From Watersipora subatra (Eukaryota; Bryozoa; Gymnolaemata; Cheilostomatida; Watersiporidae): 64,000 bases of DNA. Shown here one piece after another: positions 36,401 through 46,624 of this stretch (position 1 is the stretch's first letter; each line of letters starts with the position of its first letter). The notes beneath the pieces are model-generated. The model was not told the origin of the DNA and ran no database searches. It worked only from the letters and a program-made list of their open reading frames with translations. Location: contig NC_088711.1 in the NCBI RefSeq assembly GCF_963576615.1, forward strand, positions 20,492,182-20,556,181, read 5' to 3'. Both the position numbers and the translations under genes were made by a program.

Positions 36401-39400
36401 GACAAACAGCACATTGGTTTACAGCTCGCTAGTGAGACCTATTCAAGTAAGTAATTAACATTCTAAGTGTAAAAAGTCGGTACACAGTCATTGACAGCTA
36501 AAAAATATGCAAATTAGGAATAACCATGAAGGAATGATTAGCAGGAACAATGGAGCGGCTCCAATTTCTTGTAACACGTTTCATTCACCTCTAGAAAGAA
36601 GCAAAATGCCAGTGAATGATAGGCATTACTAGTTTGAAAGGAAATCAATTGTATGTAATAGAAAATATGTATTAGTGAGTCGCGCATTGATGTGACTTCA
36701 CCCCAATTAAGCAGAGTTATTGCTATAAGACTTAATGCTGAGCAGAGGGTGTTGAACAGCTTATCAGTCTAACACCATTCATGCTTTTCATGTCAATCTA
36801 AACAAAATATAAAGATGCGCTTCCGCTGCATTGAAGGTAGAAACACTGCAATGTACGATGACAGTTGAAACTTAGCACCCAGCCATAACCACAAATCAAC
36901 TGGAAGTAGTATCTTTATCACTACTAGGTTTCAGTAAGCTTTGTTGTATATATAATTACAACTTTGTATTTCATGAAACCTGCAACTTTGAGAAATATTC
37001 AGCTTTGTTACACAGTAACAGAACATGTTTTTAACCTGAAAACAATTTGATATAGCAAAATGGTCTAAGGTACTCTAAGCAAAAAACATTTTTTTGTAGA
37101 AGCAGTATTTTCAACAAATAAGGTCATCAACAATGCATGAACTTAACAGGTCCAGGAAATTTACTATAAAATTTTGATGCCCGCTTCATAGTTCAAGAAG
37201 AGGTCAAGTCACCATTTGAATACAGTCAAAGTATCTCACCTGTTTATCAGATACATGCACTTTATAGCCAACATTTTTAACTCTAATGGTAGTAGTTAGT
37301 ATCATCACTATTACCAACGACTATTACTAATGCTGCTAGTACTACTAACATAGTAAAGAATTGCTGATTCATCAGTAGAAAGACTGCTGCTTGTATCATT
37401 AATTATAATTCTTCGACTGCTTTCATCCACCACTAAACATCCACCACAGCATTATTCACTGAACTAGTACTACTGCGACTGCAATCTTTCAAGTAAATCT
37501 AATCAGTAAAATATAATGAAAGATTGTAGAAAATAAAGATTGACATAGACATCGATGAGGAAGAGAATCAATGCTCAATCCAAATTACTATCAGTGTATG
37601 CTGATTCCGATATTCTAATACTTAGCCTACAGAATGAATAGAAACTGAGGGTGAAAATTTCCCTTCTAGACAGCTTCGTTAGAAATGTCAAGCAAAATTT
37701 ACATGTAGGTAGGCCTAAGGTGATACTGTAAGTCTACTCATAACCTCATGCAAGTTGGAACTAATAGAGTCAATTTTTACAAAACAGCAAGATAACCTAG
37801 AGAAACCAACTCAAGCCGTATGATGCGACATGCAGTTGAAGTGACTGAGCCAACTTCCAGTAAGACTGACATGAGTTTCTTACTCTCATTGGAAATACAT
37901 TACTGAATTAACCAAACCAGACTGCTTATGCACCTACTTCACCAAACTGAAGGCTGTTTGAAATCATTAAAATGGCTTATCTTGGTCGAAAGACTGTGAT
38001 ATATACATTAAATAATAAACGGCGCTAAGCTGTTAAACCACTCCAATTGCTCTACCAACCAGTATATTCGGACAGCCTTACATTCAACGCTGAGAACCCT
38101 TTTAAAGAAGGAACTTCAAGTAGACCACAGACGTACTAGTATTAATTGTTTGAATATTCCACTGCATTGTAAAAACTAATTCAATATATTGCGAAATGCA
38201 TTTTGGAAACAAGAGCTATGGCTATCTCGTGATGAAAGAGTGAGGAGAAAAAACACAGTTGGTTGGTGATGCAAGCAATTTAGCACGGACAAGGAAACCA
38301 CTGAGATGTGGAAAAACACAATGCAGCTCATCACAATGCGATCTAGCGTTATTACAATGCAGTCTTTCGAAGAGCAGCTGCACCATCAGACAACAAAGAT
38401 GTCAAGAGTCATGATTTGAATCGGGTGGAAGGCAACTGGCACCACAGAGAGAAGCCGATGTCACCAGGAAAGATTGATTACCTATGAAAGGGTTCCACTC
38501 GCAAAATCAAGTAGCCCTATTAGCATATATGTAGCAGCTACCGGTTCGTTCAGGGCAATGAGCACAAGCAAACAGTAATGGCTAGATGAGACGGGTATAT
38601 CATGAACTGTTTGAACAAAGGAAACCTGGTCCCTCTTATGATAGAATAGAATGATTGTAAAGATCTTTATATCAGAAATCATTCTTGGCTATAAAAGCGG
38701 AACTTCATAGATTACAACAAGCCTGCCGACTAGTGAAGTCAGATCAAATTAAGATATTTAATCTTGATTTGATCATCTCGGGTTTCTACAGAATTGTATT
38801 GCATTATTATGATAGCCTGAGGATAAATTGGAGAATCTGCAGGTATTAGAGGACAGAGGTGAGTCTGTAAAACATAACCTATATAATTTGCAAGTATAGC
38901 TAAGAGAAGACAGTAATAGCGGACAACACTTACATTAGCAGATAGGTTAGCACGTGATGAGCCTGGCATTACCACACCACCACGATCTGCAACCCGCATG
39001 CCTTCAGCTGAATTAGAACCATTGACATGCAAACTTACATTCTCCATTAATTTTTTAACAGGAACGCGTTCTGGTTCAATTACATTGTTATTTTCACTAG
39101 AGTTACTTGAAGCTGCATCTTGCTCCTTGTTAGATGAACCATTTACTAAAGAAGTGTCTTCAGTATCTTCCGGTACAGCCGTAGTTGCAGTTCCTGAAGG
39201 TGTTTCTACAGCCGGTTCTTCGTCATCATACAAATGATTATATTTAGCCAGTCGCTCGTTGAGACGTTTACTTGCACTCGCCATGTTGTTGCACAAGCTG
39301 TGGCAGACGGGTGATACTGGTAAGCAGATAAGAATGAGGAGAAATATTCTAAGAGAGCAGATCTTCTGTGTACGCGACTAGCCCACAGCGCATGATAAAT

Positions 39401-40290
39401 TATTGTATGATTTGTTTAGCTCTAAGTCATACTGCATTCTTTATTGACCTACATGTAAACGCAACCAAGATAGCTAAGCCACGCCCACAAGTCAAGAGAA
39501 GATGACTCACTTATTATTGATTCTCTCCGTACAGGAAGTAAAAAAAAAGGCGTACTAGTAAGCGGGTGTTGTGATAAATTCTTGTAGAACTAGATTAAAT
39601 CATTGGCCCTTTTCTTTTGATACCTAGTTCACTATCTATACACTGATTCAGGGTTAATAGAATGGAATTTGTGTAGGTCTGTCAACAACTTGATTTTGAT
39701 CATACACAGGCTTTGAATGAAGTTGCCACCACGGCTGAGTGATTTCTCATTGATTGACATAGTAAAGAAGCGCATGTCAAGAAGCGCCATGAATGTACAA
39801 AGGCCATAACGAAAGTAACAGATCGCTGAAGAACCGGATGAGTGTTTTGCAGTTTGGTTAAAAAAGCAGTCAAATCAGCAGGGAATGTACTGAAACAAAA
39901 TGGACTAGACATGCATCAAAACTACATGTATAATGAAAACTTAAATAATTTAACAATAAATCTAGAGCACAATCAAGGAACTGATGTAAAAGAAAGGAGA
40001 TCAAACTAACTGTAAACGTGAAATAAAGATTCAGAGCCAAAATCGGCAGTAACGAAAAGGAGGGGGATTCCTGTCTGGCCTATCATTTCTGTCTGACCAA
40101 GCAGTGGACAAACGTAAAATCTGATAAAAAGAGAATCGTGCCGAAAATGAGTTAATCGATTTTACAATGAAACATAATCTTTACTACCTACTTTTTCTCT
40201 GAATGATGCGCCGACGTTAACACCGTTACTGTCTTGACTTGCAGCATATCCACCAGATGTTCTTAAGCTGAGACTACGCCGAGCAGCCAT
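21383..40290 (-). CDS. SEPT7: Septin-7 GTPase, complete gene with alternative first exons
   Basis: Shared exons, in transcript order: 35220-35511, 31024-31130, 29861-29961, 27806-27943, 27115-27232, 26373-26465, 25665-25813, 25420-25539, 24790-24925, 22135-22265, 21383-21419. They total 1422 nt (473 codons plus TGA) with every phase matching. Using exon 40192-40290 gives 506 aa; numbering below is for that form. Polybasic stretch [11 protein letters not shown] precedes the GTPase. G1 is GESGLGKST (131-139), G3 is DTPG (187-190), G4 is AKAD (269-272). The septin-unique element follows ([13 protein letters not shown] and onward), then a coiled coil (about 406-495) and a C-terminus of [10 protein letters not shown] like the vertebrate KKKGKIF end. 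AEYPGPSHR after G1, the EFP-acidic loop and the [10 protein letters not shown] coiled coil identify the septin-7 group, the central partner of septin hetero-oligomer filaments. Odd point: before G1 the sequence reads FTLMFAG where I recall FTLMVVG in vertebrates. Confidence 0.95.
22135..22265 (-). CDS. SEPT7: Septin-7 exon 11 (coiled coil)
   Basis: Encodes [20 protein letters not shown] and more heptad sequence to QFKQDADH. Donor gtaagt, phase 2. If the intron is retained the frame stops at once (Pro-stop, TAA overlapping the donor), which would give a protein lacking the Lys-rich end. Confidence 0.92.
23701..24496. mobile_element. Large foldback element, about 290-bp inverted arms
   Basis: Left arm 23701-23987 (taaaccataactgtcacgaa at its outer end) pairs with right arm 24206-24496 over nearly the whole length with moderate divergence, around a 218-bp spacer. 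Conserved blocks include caaaataaagattagtccac, ctccgcccataaata and agagatgggtgt. It lies in the septin-7 intron between exons 10 and 11. Confidence 0.85.
24555..24692 (-). repeat. Intronic tandem copies related to septin-7 exon 9
   Basis: Two units of about 70 bp, each containing CTTCCGATACAGGAGG and GCTAGCA, joined by an agcgaaactg..gggagacagtttc block. The unit at 24642-24680 matches exon 9 (25451-25488) over 38 nt with a single one-base indel. Located 98 bp downstream of exon 10. Confidence 0.85.
24790..24925 (-). CDS. SEPT7: Septin-7 exon 10 (coiled coil)
   Basis: Encodes [20 protein letters not shown] and [20 protein letters not shown], start of the C-terminal coiled coil, very close to the vertebrate sequence. 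Acceptor ..tatttttctag, donor gtaagc; phase 2 in, 0 out. Confidence 0.95.
25420..25539 (-). CDS. SEPT7: Septin-7 exon 9, with lineage-specific linker
   Basis: Encodes [24 protein letters not shown] and then [15 protein letters not shown], joining in phase 2 to exon 10. A second GT at 25464-25465 (after CTAGCAG) would end the exon in phase 1, out of frame with exon 10, so I chose the gttagt donor at 25418-25419. The last third differs from vertebrate septin-7, and 38 nt of it recur in an intron near 24642-24680 (see findings). Confidence 0.88.
25665..25813 (-). CDS. SEPT7: Septin-7 exon 8 (septin-unique element)
   Basis: Encodes [31 protein letters not shown] and [10 protein letters not shown], the conserved post-GTPase region that takes part in subunit interfaces. 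Phase 0 in, 2 out. Confidence 0.95.
26373..26465 (-). CDS. SEPT7: Septin-7 exon 7
   Basis: 31 codons, [20 protein letters not shown] followed by [11 protein letters not shown]. Acceptor ..acttttgcag, donor gttagt, phase 0 on both sides. The KIKIYEFP plus acidic loop is typical of the septin-7 group. Confidence 0.95.
27115..27232 (-). CDS. SEPT7: Septin-7 exon 6 (G4)
   Basis: Encodes [20 protein letters not shown] then [19 protein letters not shown], with AKAD as the guanine-specificity motif. Donor gtttgt is weak, but it is the only one giving the family-like join FKKN-ILNEIQ. Confidence 0.93.
27806..27943 (-). CDS. SEPT7: Septin-7 exon 5
   Basis: Encodes [20 protein letters not shown] and, further on, [17 protein letters not shown], the conserved septin stretch between G3 and G4. 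Phase 2 in and 2 out. Confidence 0.95.
28970..29360 (+). repeat. Segmental duplication, copy A (septin-7 intron)
   Basis: Collinear with 33310-33880: ataaacaagcctcatagctg, acacaaacaaatcgctgaat, gccagtgatatgctt-like, accacttgaa, and gcaaaattccc in order, interrupted by diverged stretches. This copy has one unit of the 19-bp motif caattgtatcttgagacat. Confidence 0.8.
29861..29961 (-). CDS. SEPT7: Septin-7 exon 4 (G3/switch II)
   Basis: Acceptor ..ttcctgtttcag, donor gtaggt, phase 0 in and 2 out. Encodes [20 protein letters not shown] with the DTPG G3 motif, then GDEVDNTD. Confidence 0.96.
31024..31130 (-). CDS. SEPT7: Septin-7 exon 3 (P-loop)
   Basis: Encodes [20 protein letters not shown] and [15 protein letters not shown]. 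The G1 motif supplies Lys137 and Ser138 for nucleotide phosphates and Mg. Phase 1 in, 0 out. Confidence 0.96.
31352..32168. mobile_element. MITE-like element, 0.8 kb, ending in GGTGGTCACACGAGC
   Basis: ggtggtcacacgagcgccaa at the left and the complement of ggcgtggtcacacgagcacc at the right, with ccgaac/gttcgg motifs repeated inside both ends. No transposase frame. In the septin-7 intron between exons 2 and 3. Confidence 0.7.
32205..32470 (+). repeat. 13-bp minisatellite (ggttgtctcttac), about 20 units
   Basis: Near-uniform 13-base period; variants differ mainly in the three bases after ctctt (gag, atg, ata, acg, cta). Occasional one-base indels. Confidence 0.93.
33310..33880 (+). repeat. Segmental duplication, copy B (septin-7 intron)
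   Basis: Second copy, about 4.3 kb away in the same orientation, in a different septin-7 intron (between exons 2 and 3). The single 19-bp motif of copy A is here expanded to ten units. Confidence 0.8.
33622..33811 (+). repeat. 19-bp minisatellite, ten units
   Basis: caattgtatcttgagacat repeated ten times end to end. The first has ctatc for gtatc and one has a g-to-c change (cttgcgacat); otherwise identical. Such homogeneity indicates recent expansion. Confidence 0.97.
34182..34556. repeat. Large inverted repeat, two 173-bp arms
   Basis: Arms 34182-34354 and 34384-34556 have equal length and are nearly identical (examples: gtattttatgcattgtaaaa, tactagggttaacaaag), with a 29-bp spacer. Septin-7 intron between exons 2 and 3, 664 bp from exon 2. 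A transcript here would form a long hairpin. Confidence 0.93.
35220..35511 (-). CDS. SEPT7: Septin-7 exon 2 (first shared exon)
   Basis: Acceptor ..ttgctctgcag on the minus strand; donor gtaagt, phase 0 in and 1 out. First two thirds is a Lys/Pro/Ser-rich linker ([20 protein letters not shown]..); the end, [20 protein letters not shown] plus [13 protein letters not shown], is the septin alpha-0 and beta-1 region. Confidence 0.95.
35512..38933. other. Septin-7 intron between exon 1b and exon 2
   Basis: No exon, RNA gene or clear transposon recognised; AT-rich with no long frames of coding character. Confidence 0.5.
38934..39284 (-). CDS. SEPT7: Septin-7 alternative first exon 1b (117 aa)
   Basis: Begins [18 protein letters not shown] and runs to SSRANLSAN at a strong donor gtaagt (phase 0), compatible with the shared exon at 35511. 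The content is acidic, Ser/Asn-rich and low complexity ([17 protein letters not shown]), so probably disordered. Using it gives a 590-aa protein. Its codon content and length without stop make it clearly more gene-like than the surrounding DNA. It probably has its own promoter between 39.3 and 40.2 kb; none was identified. Confidence 0.78.
40192..40290 (-). CDS. SEPT7: Septin-7 alternative first exon 1a (33 aa)
   Basis: Open frame [18 protein letters not shown].. ending FREK at a donor gtaggt, phase 0, which fits the phase-0 acceptor of the shared exon at 35511. Ser/Arg-rich, no domain. Length and position resemble the short N-terminus of vertebrate septin-7. The intron to the shared exon is 4.7 kb. 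Inferred from frame and splice signals only. Confidence 0.7.
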
Positions 40291-42525
40291 ACTCCACTCG
40301 ATTTGTACAGAGAATGGTGCACAGTAACACCACAATTGCAGCCACTTATACTCTACACGCACTTAGCCTTTGTTAGCTGAGATTCCAGAATCTAAACAAA
40401 CATAGCCTTTATCTTTGACTCCTGGCGAGTGGTGCACAGACCCTTCAATCGATGTGTGATAAGCAGAACTGCGTTGACTGGCCGAGTGTCACCTGAGTTA
40501 TTTACTAGATGTAACCGAATAGCTCACTGCTATTGTGCTCTATACTGTCCTACAAGCGCGTGCTGTTCCCACAGCCCTAATGACAATAAATGCCATTCAA
40601 TTGTCACCCAATCGCAGTAAAGTAATATATCAGTGATAAGCAAGCATCTACAGCCACAGAGGAATCAACGTCTTCCCGCTTAGCCACTATCCTCCCACTT
40701 TGTATAAGACTAACCCAACATTAGATGAGTTAGAGAACTGCCAGCCGTTGCTAGTCAAATAGGCAGTTGTAGTCAGGGTTACATGAAGACCGGAGAATAT
40801 CACAACTTTGATTGATGAAGATGAGGGTCAACTTTAGTACATTAGTCATTGCACAGAAATTGGAACTAAATGGGTATTATTAACTATTTTTTTGCATGTC
40901 AAGATTACCAATCCCTTGTAAAACTGATAAATAGCATTTATACATCCGATATCGCCGAAAACGGTCTGTTAAAAGTTCACAGAATGTGCACACCATGGAA
41001 TAACCACAAAACCAAACAGTCTTACCATGTCCGAGTTTGCCTGCTTGCTAGGCATAGTAGAAAACAAAAGTGATAGAGACAGTGAGTCGAGGAAGCATGC
41101 GAATCACTAGTGAACCATAGAAAGACTTGAGGGTGATGCGCAGACTGAGGCACTAAGCCGTATAATGTCTCACCAACTTTAATAAATGGATACAGCGCAC
41201 GTAACCGTGTTTGGAAACATCTGCTACTCGAGGAATAGCAATTAATCAACCAGTGCTTTTGCCGTTAGAATAGTCTGCAGTGGGATAAGATAGTCCACAA
41301 TTCCAACCTACTAAAAATTCATACAGAATGTATGAGACCATAACTGCAGAATGTTGACATCTCATACCTCCCTGTATCTGGCAGTCATTGGACAAATCAG
41401 TAAATGCTAATCATAACATCTCTACCAGCATAGAACTCAAAGTAAAGCCTATGTTGGTAACATAAGCACGCCAGTGTGGAATTAGAGGAATCCATAATAT
41501 CGCAACTAACTAGTAACAGTGCAACACCAAATTTACACAATTTGTAGTTCTATTTCACATTGAATATTTCCTTGTTTTAAAAAACAAACAAATCAGAGAC
41601 AAAGAACAGTGTTGATATCAATAGCAATAATTTGCAAAAACTGAATTGGTGTTGAGACACTATTTCATTTCCTCTTCTATCAAAAGGAGCAGCCCTTACC
41701 AACCTAGTGTTATTTTAAGCAAGCATTACAATTTGACAAACAAGCTGAGGTTGTTCATGCGATATGACACCTACCCCCATGAAGGCCATGTGAGAAGCAG
41801 TTGCAAAAGAGAGAATGAAACCCTCTATACAATTAAAAAGCGCTGTAAGATAACGCGTAGAACTCTTCCACCCTTTGTTAAACATTCCAACCACCTCAAA
41901 TGCTACATGTATACTTACTAGTATCCATAAAGGAGCATGAAAAGAAAACCATCAATAATCAGTAATCTGATAAGAACGCCTAGAAAGCAAATTACACGTT
42001 GGAGTTGCGGCCCCTCACTGTTGGTGAGATGAAAACTTCCAAATTAACAAGCACACCAGTATGGTTATGATACGAGTGTTTTGCAGTGGACTAAAGGCTA
42101 CCAACTGTACAGCATAGCCAGAAACTACATGTCTGTTTTATAAGTTGAGAAAAAATATTTTCAGTTTATTTTAACAGATATAAAATACTTATTAAATATA
42201 TAATAAATAATATAGAATAAGTATGAAAACAGTTGAGCAAACAGCGGAATAAGCTTGAACACTAACTAACATCCAAGCACATTTTGAAATTGTTCTTTTT
42301 TTACAGCTAGATTTAAGTGAATTTTATTTTCTGAATAATAGTTCGAAAGTTTCTAAAAGCACTAATTACTTTTTTTTTTACGTAAATGAATGTATTTTAA
42401 TAAAATATTTTCATTATTATAGTTGTTGACCGTTTTAAACTGGTAACACAGTAAAATACACCTAATCCAAACATACGCCTCAGACGAAGCAAATTATAAA
42501 TATCTTCAACCATAATTATTATTAA
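40291..42525. other. Upstream flank of septin-7 exon 1a, nothing coding
   Basis: Presumably contains the promoter and 5' UTR for the 506-aa septin form. No clear TATA box or CpG-dense block seen. Short open frames here have no recognisable content. Confidence 0.45.
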
Positions 42526-43390
42526 AGGTTGACTTGCAACAAAATTCACATTACAGTTATTTGGTATCAAAAGATTCACCATGTCTTACTGTACTGCAAA
42601 ATATGTGGAAATGTGATTACAAGCTCTTGAAAGCTAAAAAATGAACAGTTAATCGCCGCCATCACGAGACTGCCGTAGATTAGAATCTGTTTCCAAAATG
42701 GCTCAAATGGGACATAGTTGTACAAGATGGCTTCTGTTTACACTTTTACGTAACCTCATTCGTCGAAATATTTTCACAAATATACTTCACGCATTCAATA
42801 AAACCATGTCTATTGTTCTTACGCGTCTATTTTATCGTCATTGTAATGCTGTCACTTTCAGCACTGATATCTTATAACCTACCGCGAAAATCCGTTTAAT
42901 TTTTTAACCTTAGCTCGAAGAAATACATATCATTGTCTGATAAACATGACGAGCCTGTTGGTCACCTGTGAAAACCGAAAAATGCTGCAGAAATTATTTG
43001 CAAAGTATTGGATGACATGATCAGATTACGACTAAACGATTAGACCAAGCCGAAAAAACTGTAAAATAGCGAGCATCTATATTTAATACGGGCTTTTCTT
43101 TAGAACCTGAAGTGTTTGTCATAAACTAGTGCTACGAGAAGTTTTATATTGAGCCTCTCAATTTACGTGAGAACATCACGTGACAAAACAATAACCAAAT
43201 GTAATGACTATGTAATGACTATGTCAGAGAAATAAACTGATTCCAATCTATGTCGGCTTTTCATTTTTGAGCCTTTAAGCGCTTGTAATCACATTTCCAC
43301 ATCTTTTGCACCTACAACACAGCAGAGTAAGACATGGTGAATCTTTTGATACCAAATAACTGTAATGTGAATTTTGTTGCAAGTCAACCT
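42526..43390. mobile_element. TTAA-flanked MITE, 865 bp
   Basis: Terminal inverted repeats of about 125 bp beginning AGGTTGACTTGCAACAAAAT, with TTAA at both borders (42522-42525, 43391-43394). Arms run to about 42650 and from about 43265. Because the arms are identical, both give the same peptide frame (NLLIPNNCNVNFVASQPL), which is not a gene. Kolobok or piggyBac type is inferred from TTAA. Confidence 0.85.
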
Positions 43391-44689
43391 TTAAATAGGG
43401 TAACTTATGTTTCGTTTGATTTCATATTTTATGTTGCTAAATGTTACGTAACAAAACAAATAAACAGACAATTGTTTGTTGCACCTTTTATTATTAATTT
43501 TGAGAAAAATGGCTTCAAATTAAGTTGATGTATTAATTTTCTGTGTTACAAATCCTATTACGACATGTCTTCATACAGCAACACTACACAATCATAATCT
43601 ATTATAGCTACTTGAATGGATGTACCACATAGACTATCTCCAAGACTAGCCAAAACTATAATGCTTCAACCTTAATTGGCATAAAAAACTTCAGAAAAAA
43701 TGTTGCAAGTTTCAAGTTTAATCTTTATTTGGAATTTTTAGCAACAGCCCAAATTTTAATAAGTTAGTTATACAGAGGTTAGGTAAAAAATGAAAAAACA
43801 CATCAAATAAAATGTAGATTATAAATCTTTTGGTATCCACATATTTTCAACCCCAATTAAAAATCCTCCGCCACATAAAATATTGGAAAGAGAGCATCAG
43901 CAGGCTTCAACTTGAAGAAATGAGTAACAGAAACCCAATGCACATGCAAAAGATTTTATAACGAGCTAACAACACATTTTTGACTGTTTTTTGTTCGAGT
44001 AGTCCACTAGCTTCGTAGCGTATATCCAAAGTTATTTTACAGTCAGAATACTCAAGATCCCAAACAAAAACGATCGTATCGTAACTTTACAATTACTATA
44101 GAGCTTAATACTTGAATGATTTGTTGATGTAATATTATTAAAATACTGACAAAAAAGAGTTATACAGTAAACGCTCATATAACGAAAACATCTTATAATG
44201 TTAACTCCATATTATAGAATTTATATTCAAATTATGTAAACAAATAATGTAAAGTTTTTGCTTCGTATTATATAAGGAATTCCATACAACATAAAGCATC
44301 AAGTCATAGCGAGTTTCTAAATTCGATTGGAATAACAAGAGTCCCAGTCCTTAAATTATCATTTTGTCTCTTGCCGCACTTGCCGCAGAGTGAAAACTAT
44401 GTGTAAGGTGTCTCTATGATATATATACATATACTAGCGGAGACCCCAGCGTTGCACGGGTATTAAAAATCAGCTTATAAACAGTTAAAGGTATTGTAGT
44501 TGCCTGCCACTTGCCATTAGCTTGGCACATTGCCAATGGCTAACTTGAGTAAGCTAATATTGCTAAACTCACTAAAAAGAGCCGTGAGAGTAAGCATAAA
44601 TGACATTGCGCCGTACTATTTTATGCGTATTTATAAAATACGCATAAAAGAGGTATGCGTATTTTCATCCACATAGCGACATATATCGC

Positions 44690-44790
44690 CCAATGAGTCA
44701 ATCAATCTCGCGTAGATTGATTGGTAAGATATTTGCCTGGTGAACGGGAGGTTCCAAGATCAGATCTTATGTGATACATATTCTTCATTC
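44690..44790 (+). repeat. Second tRNA-like segment
   Basis: gattgattggtaagatattt followed by gggaggttccaagatc gives weak A-box and B-box likeness in tRNA spacing. Possibly a SINE fragment inserted in the MITE. Low support. Confidence 0.3.
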
Positions 44791-44867
44791 TAATATTTTA
44801 ATAGCTATAGCTGAACAAACCAAATTAGACATACGCATACAAACTTTGAGATATATATATATACATG

Positions 44868-44950
44868 TGGCATGCTAGACTCTAGGGTACTAGTATATAA
44901 TGTATATATATATACATTATATACTAGTACCCTAGAGTCTAGCATGCCGT
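44868..44950. repeat. Near-perfect 40-bp-arm palindrome
   Basis: ggcatgctagactctagggt.. tactagtatataatgtatata and its complement meet in a TA run. Only the outermost bases mismatch. Cruciform-prone. Confidence 0.9.
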
Positions 44951-45489
44951 GAGAAACCACCAGGTGTGTCAATAAAGCACAGAGTAAAAGTAGGTGCACA
45001 ATTATTCAGAAATACTTCGTAGCAGTCAATTGGTGTAGTTGTTGGAGTGTTGGTCTGCGAAGCTGAATGTGACGAATTGGAATCTCGTTAAAATCAATCT
45101 TGTATCCTAACCTCTAACATTGGTTTTGGAAAAATGGACAAACAGACACTGCTTTTGCGATAGTAAATAATATATTTTTGTTTTACACTATTTTAAGCAT
45201 GTATAACACTTTTTATTTTATTTTTGTTGCCTACCATAGACCTTACTGTCGAGAAACAAGTGGAAAACATAGAATTAAATTGGCATTAAATGTGTGCGCT
45301 TCCCTTAACGTAATCAAGAACCCTAAACCGAGTGAAAGTGATAAGGTAAAAGAGAACAGTCGTCGATAGAAACCAATAATACCACAGGCACTGTATAGTC
45401 ATTACATGAAAAAGTTAGGTTTACTTTTCCCTGTTTGAAAGGCCAAAGGAGTGAGTTTTGAATAATCTTGGAACCGATTAGGCAATATA

Positions 45490-46624
45490 CAGTCAAACAT
45501 GGATAACTCGAACTTCACGGGACCGAGCAAAAGTGTTCGAATTATCAGAGCGTTCAAGTTATCAGAGCACTGTCACAAGTCCATGTATTTACTTATTTAT
45601 TAGTAGATACATGTACATATGCAAACTATAATATAAATCAAAAGCAGAAATGGCTTGTTTCAAATTAAATGCTTCTAATGTAAAGTTTAAAACGTTTTTA
45701 TCAAAAAGTATAGAGATTTTTCTATCACTTGAGATTGGTTTGTTGTTTGAGGTGATGTTATTGCCAGGACGTTTTTTTAGATTGACATTGGCAAAACTTG
45801 ATCGTTGTTGAAACGCTCAAAAGAAAAGACATCTTTTTCTTTTGAGCGTTTTACCCACGATCAATTTTGCCGATTTTTCTTGAAGTTTATGCCAAGATTA
45901 CCTTACTTTACCTGGGATTCGTTAAGAGCAACACTCCGAGGGGGCTCCGAGGCAGTTCAATTAAAAGTTTTACGAGGTTTTACGGTACATTGTATATCAC
46001 TCACGCTTTTTGAATGGATACTTATTGAATGTACACACGTATTCTGTGTTTAGGTCAAACGATGAATAGTTTTTTTAGCTAAGACAACGTATACGTTTAA
46101 TTACAACAATTTTTAAGACGTTTTAAACATTCAGCATTCCGACGTTGATTCAACACGGAATCAACGTCGGAAAACTATTCGTCACGGGCTAGCCGGGTCA
46201 CGCACTCAAGGATTTTCGCCACGCACATACAAAACAACATGCTGTTTTTGTTTTGTATGTGCGTGGCGAAAATCCTTGCGTGCGTGACCCGGCTAGCCCG
46301 TGCTATTCATCGTATAGCAGTATAAATCAAATTTGACCAAACCTTTAGAAAAGTCATTGACAAAAATATTTTGCCGATGGTGGTAATAACAACGCTTATG
46401 AATTACGAAAAGATGAGGTTTACCTCTGTGGCTTTGAATAAAGTGATTTTCTAAAGCGATAACAACCGTTTCGGTAGCCGTTGGGCAAAAAAACAGTTCG
46501 AATTAACAGTGTTGAGTTCGAGTTATCTATAGCAATTTATCATTACGTGGGAACGGACCAAAGAAACCGTTCGAATTAACCATGTGTTCGAGCTATCCGT
46601 GGACGAGTTATCCATGTTTGACTG
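45490..46624. mobile_element. pogo/Tc1-mariner-type non-autonomous transposon, nested
   Basis: Exact terminal inverted repeats CAGTCAAACATGGATAACTC plus G, with TA target duplications at 45488-45489 and 46625-46626; 1,135 bp. Subterminal motifs gttcgaatta and gttcaagttatc recur at both ends. No transposase frame; internally it holds several hairpins (about 45805-45850, 46138-46173, 46183-46305). The CAGTCAAACxTxGATAACTCG end is of the kind seen in pogo/Tigger-like elements. Confidence 0.9.
46183..46305. repeat. Long hairpin inside the nested transposon
   Basis: cacgggctagccgggtcacg.. acaaaacaa on the left pairs with its complement ..gcacgcaaggattttcgcc.. on the right with one or two mismatches, about 58 bp per arm. 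Confidence 0.9.

Noticed and set aside
38739..38933. Extension of the septin-7 exon 1b frame to a stop at 38739
   Set aside because: The frame passes a consensus gtaagt donor at 38933 and then becomes hydrophobic, non-septin sequence; splicing is the better reading.
41646..41921. 91-codon plus-strand frame
   Set aside because: Lys/Arg/Tyr-rich as expected from AT-rich DNA; no homology recognised.
42397..43528. Identical peptides NLLIPNNCNVNFVASQPL on both strands
   Set aside because: Produced by the inverted repeats of the TTAA MITE, not by duplicated genes.
45805..46053. 82-codon frame in the pogo-type element as a transposase remnant
   Set aside because: No DDE or HTH motif visible; it runs through an internal hairpin.
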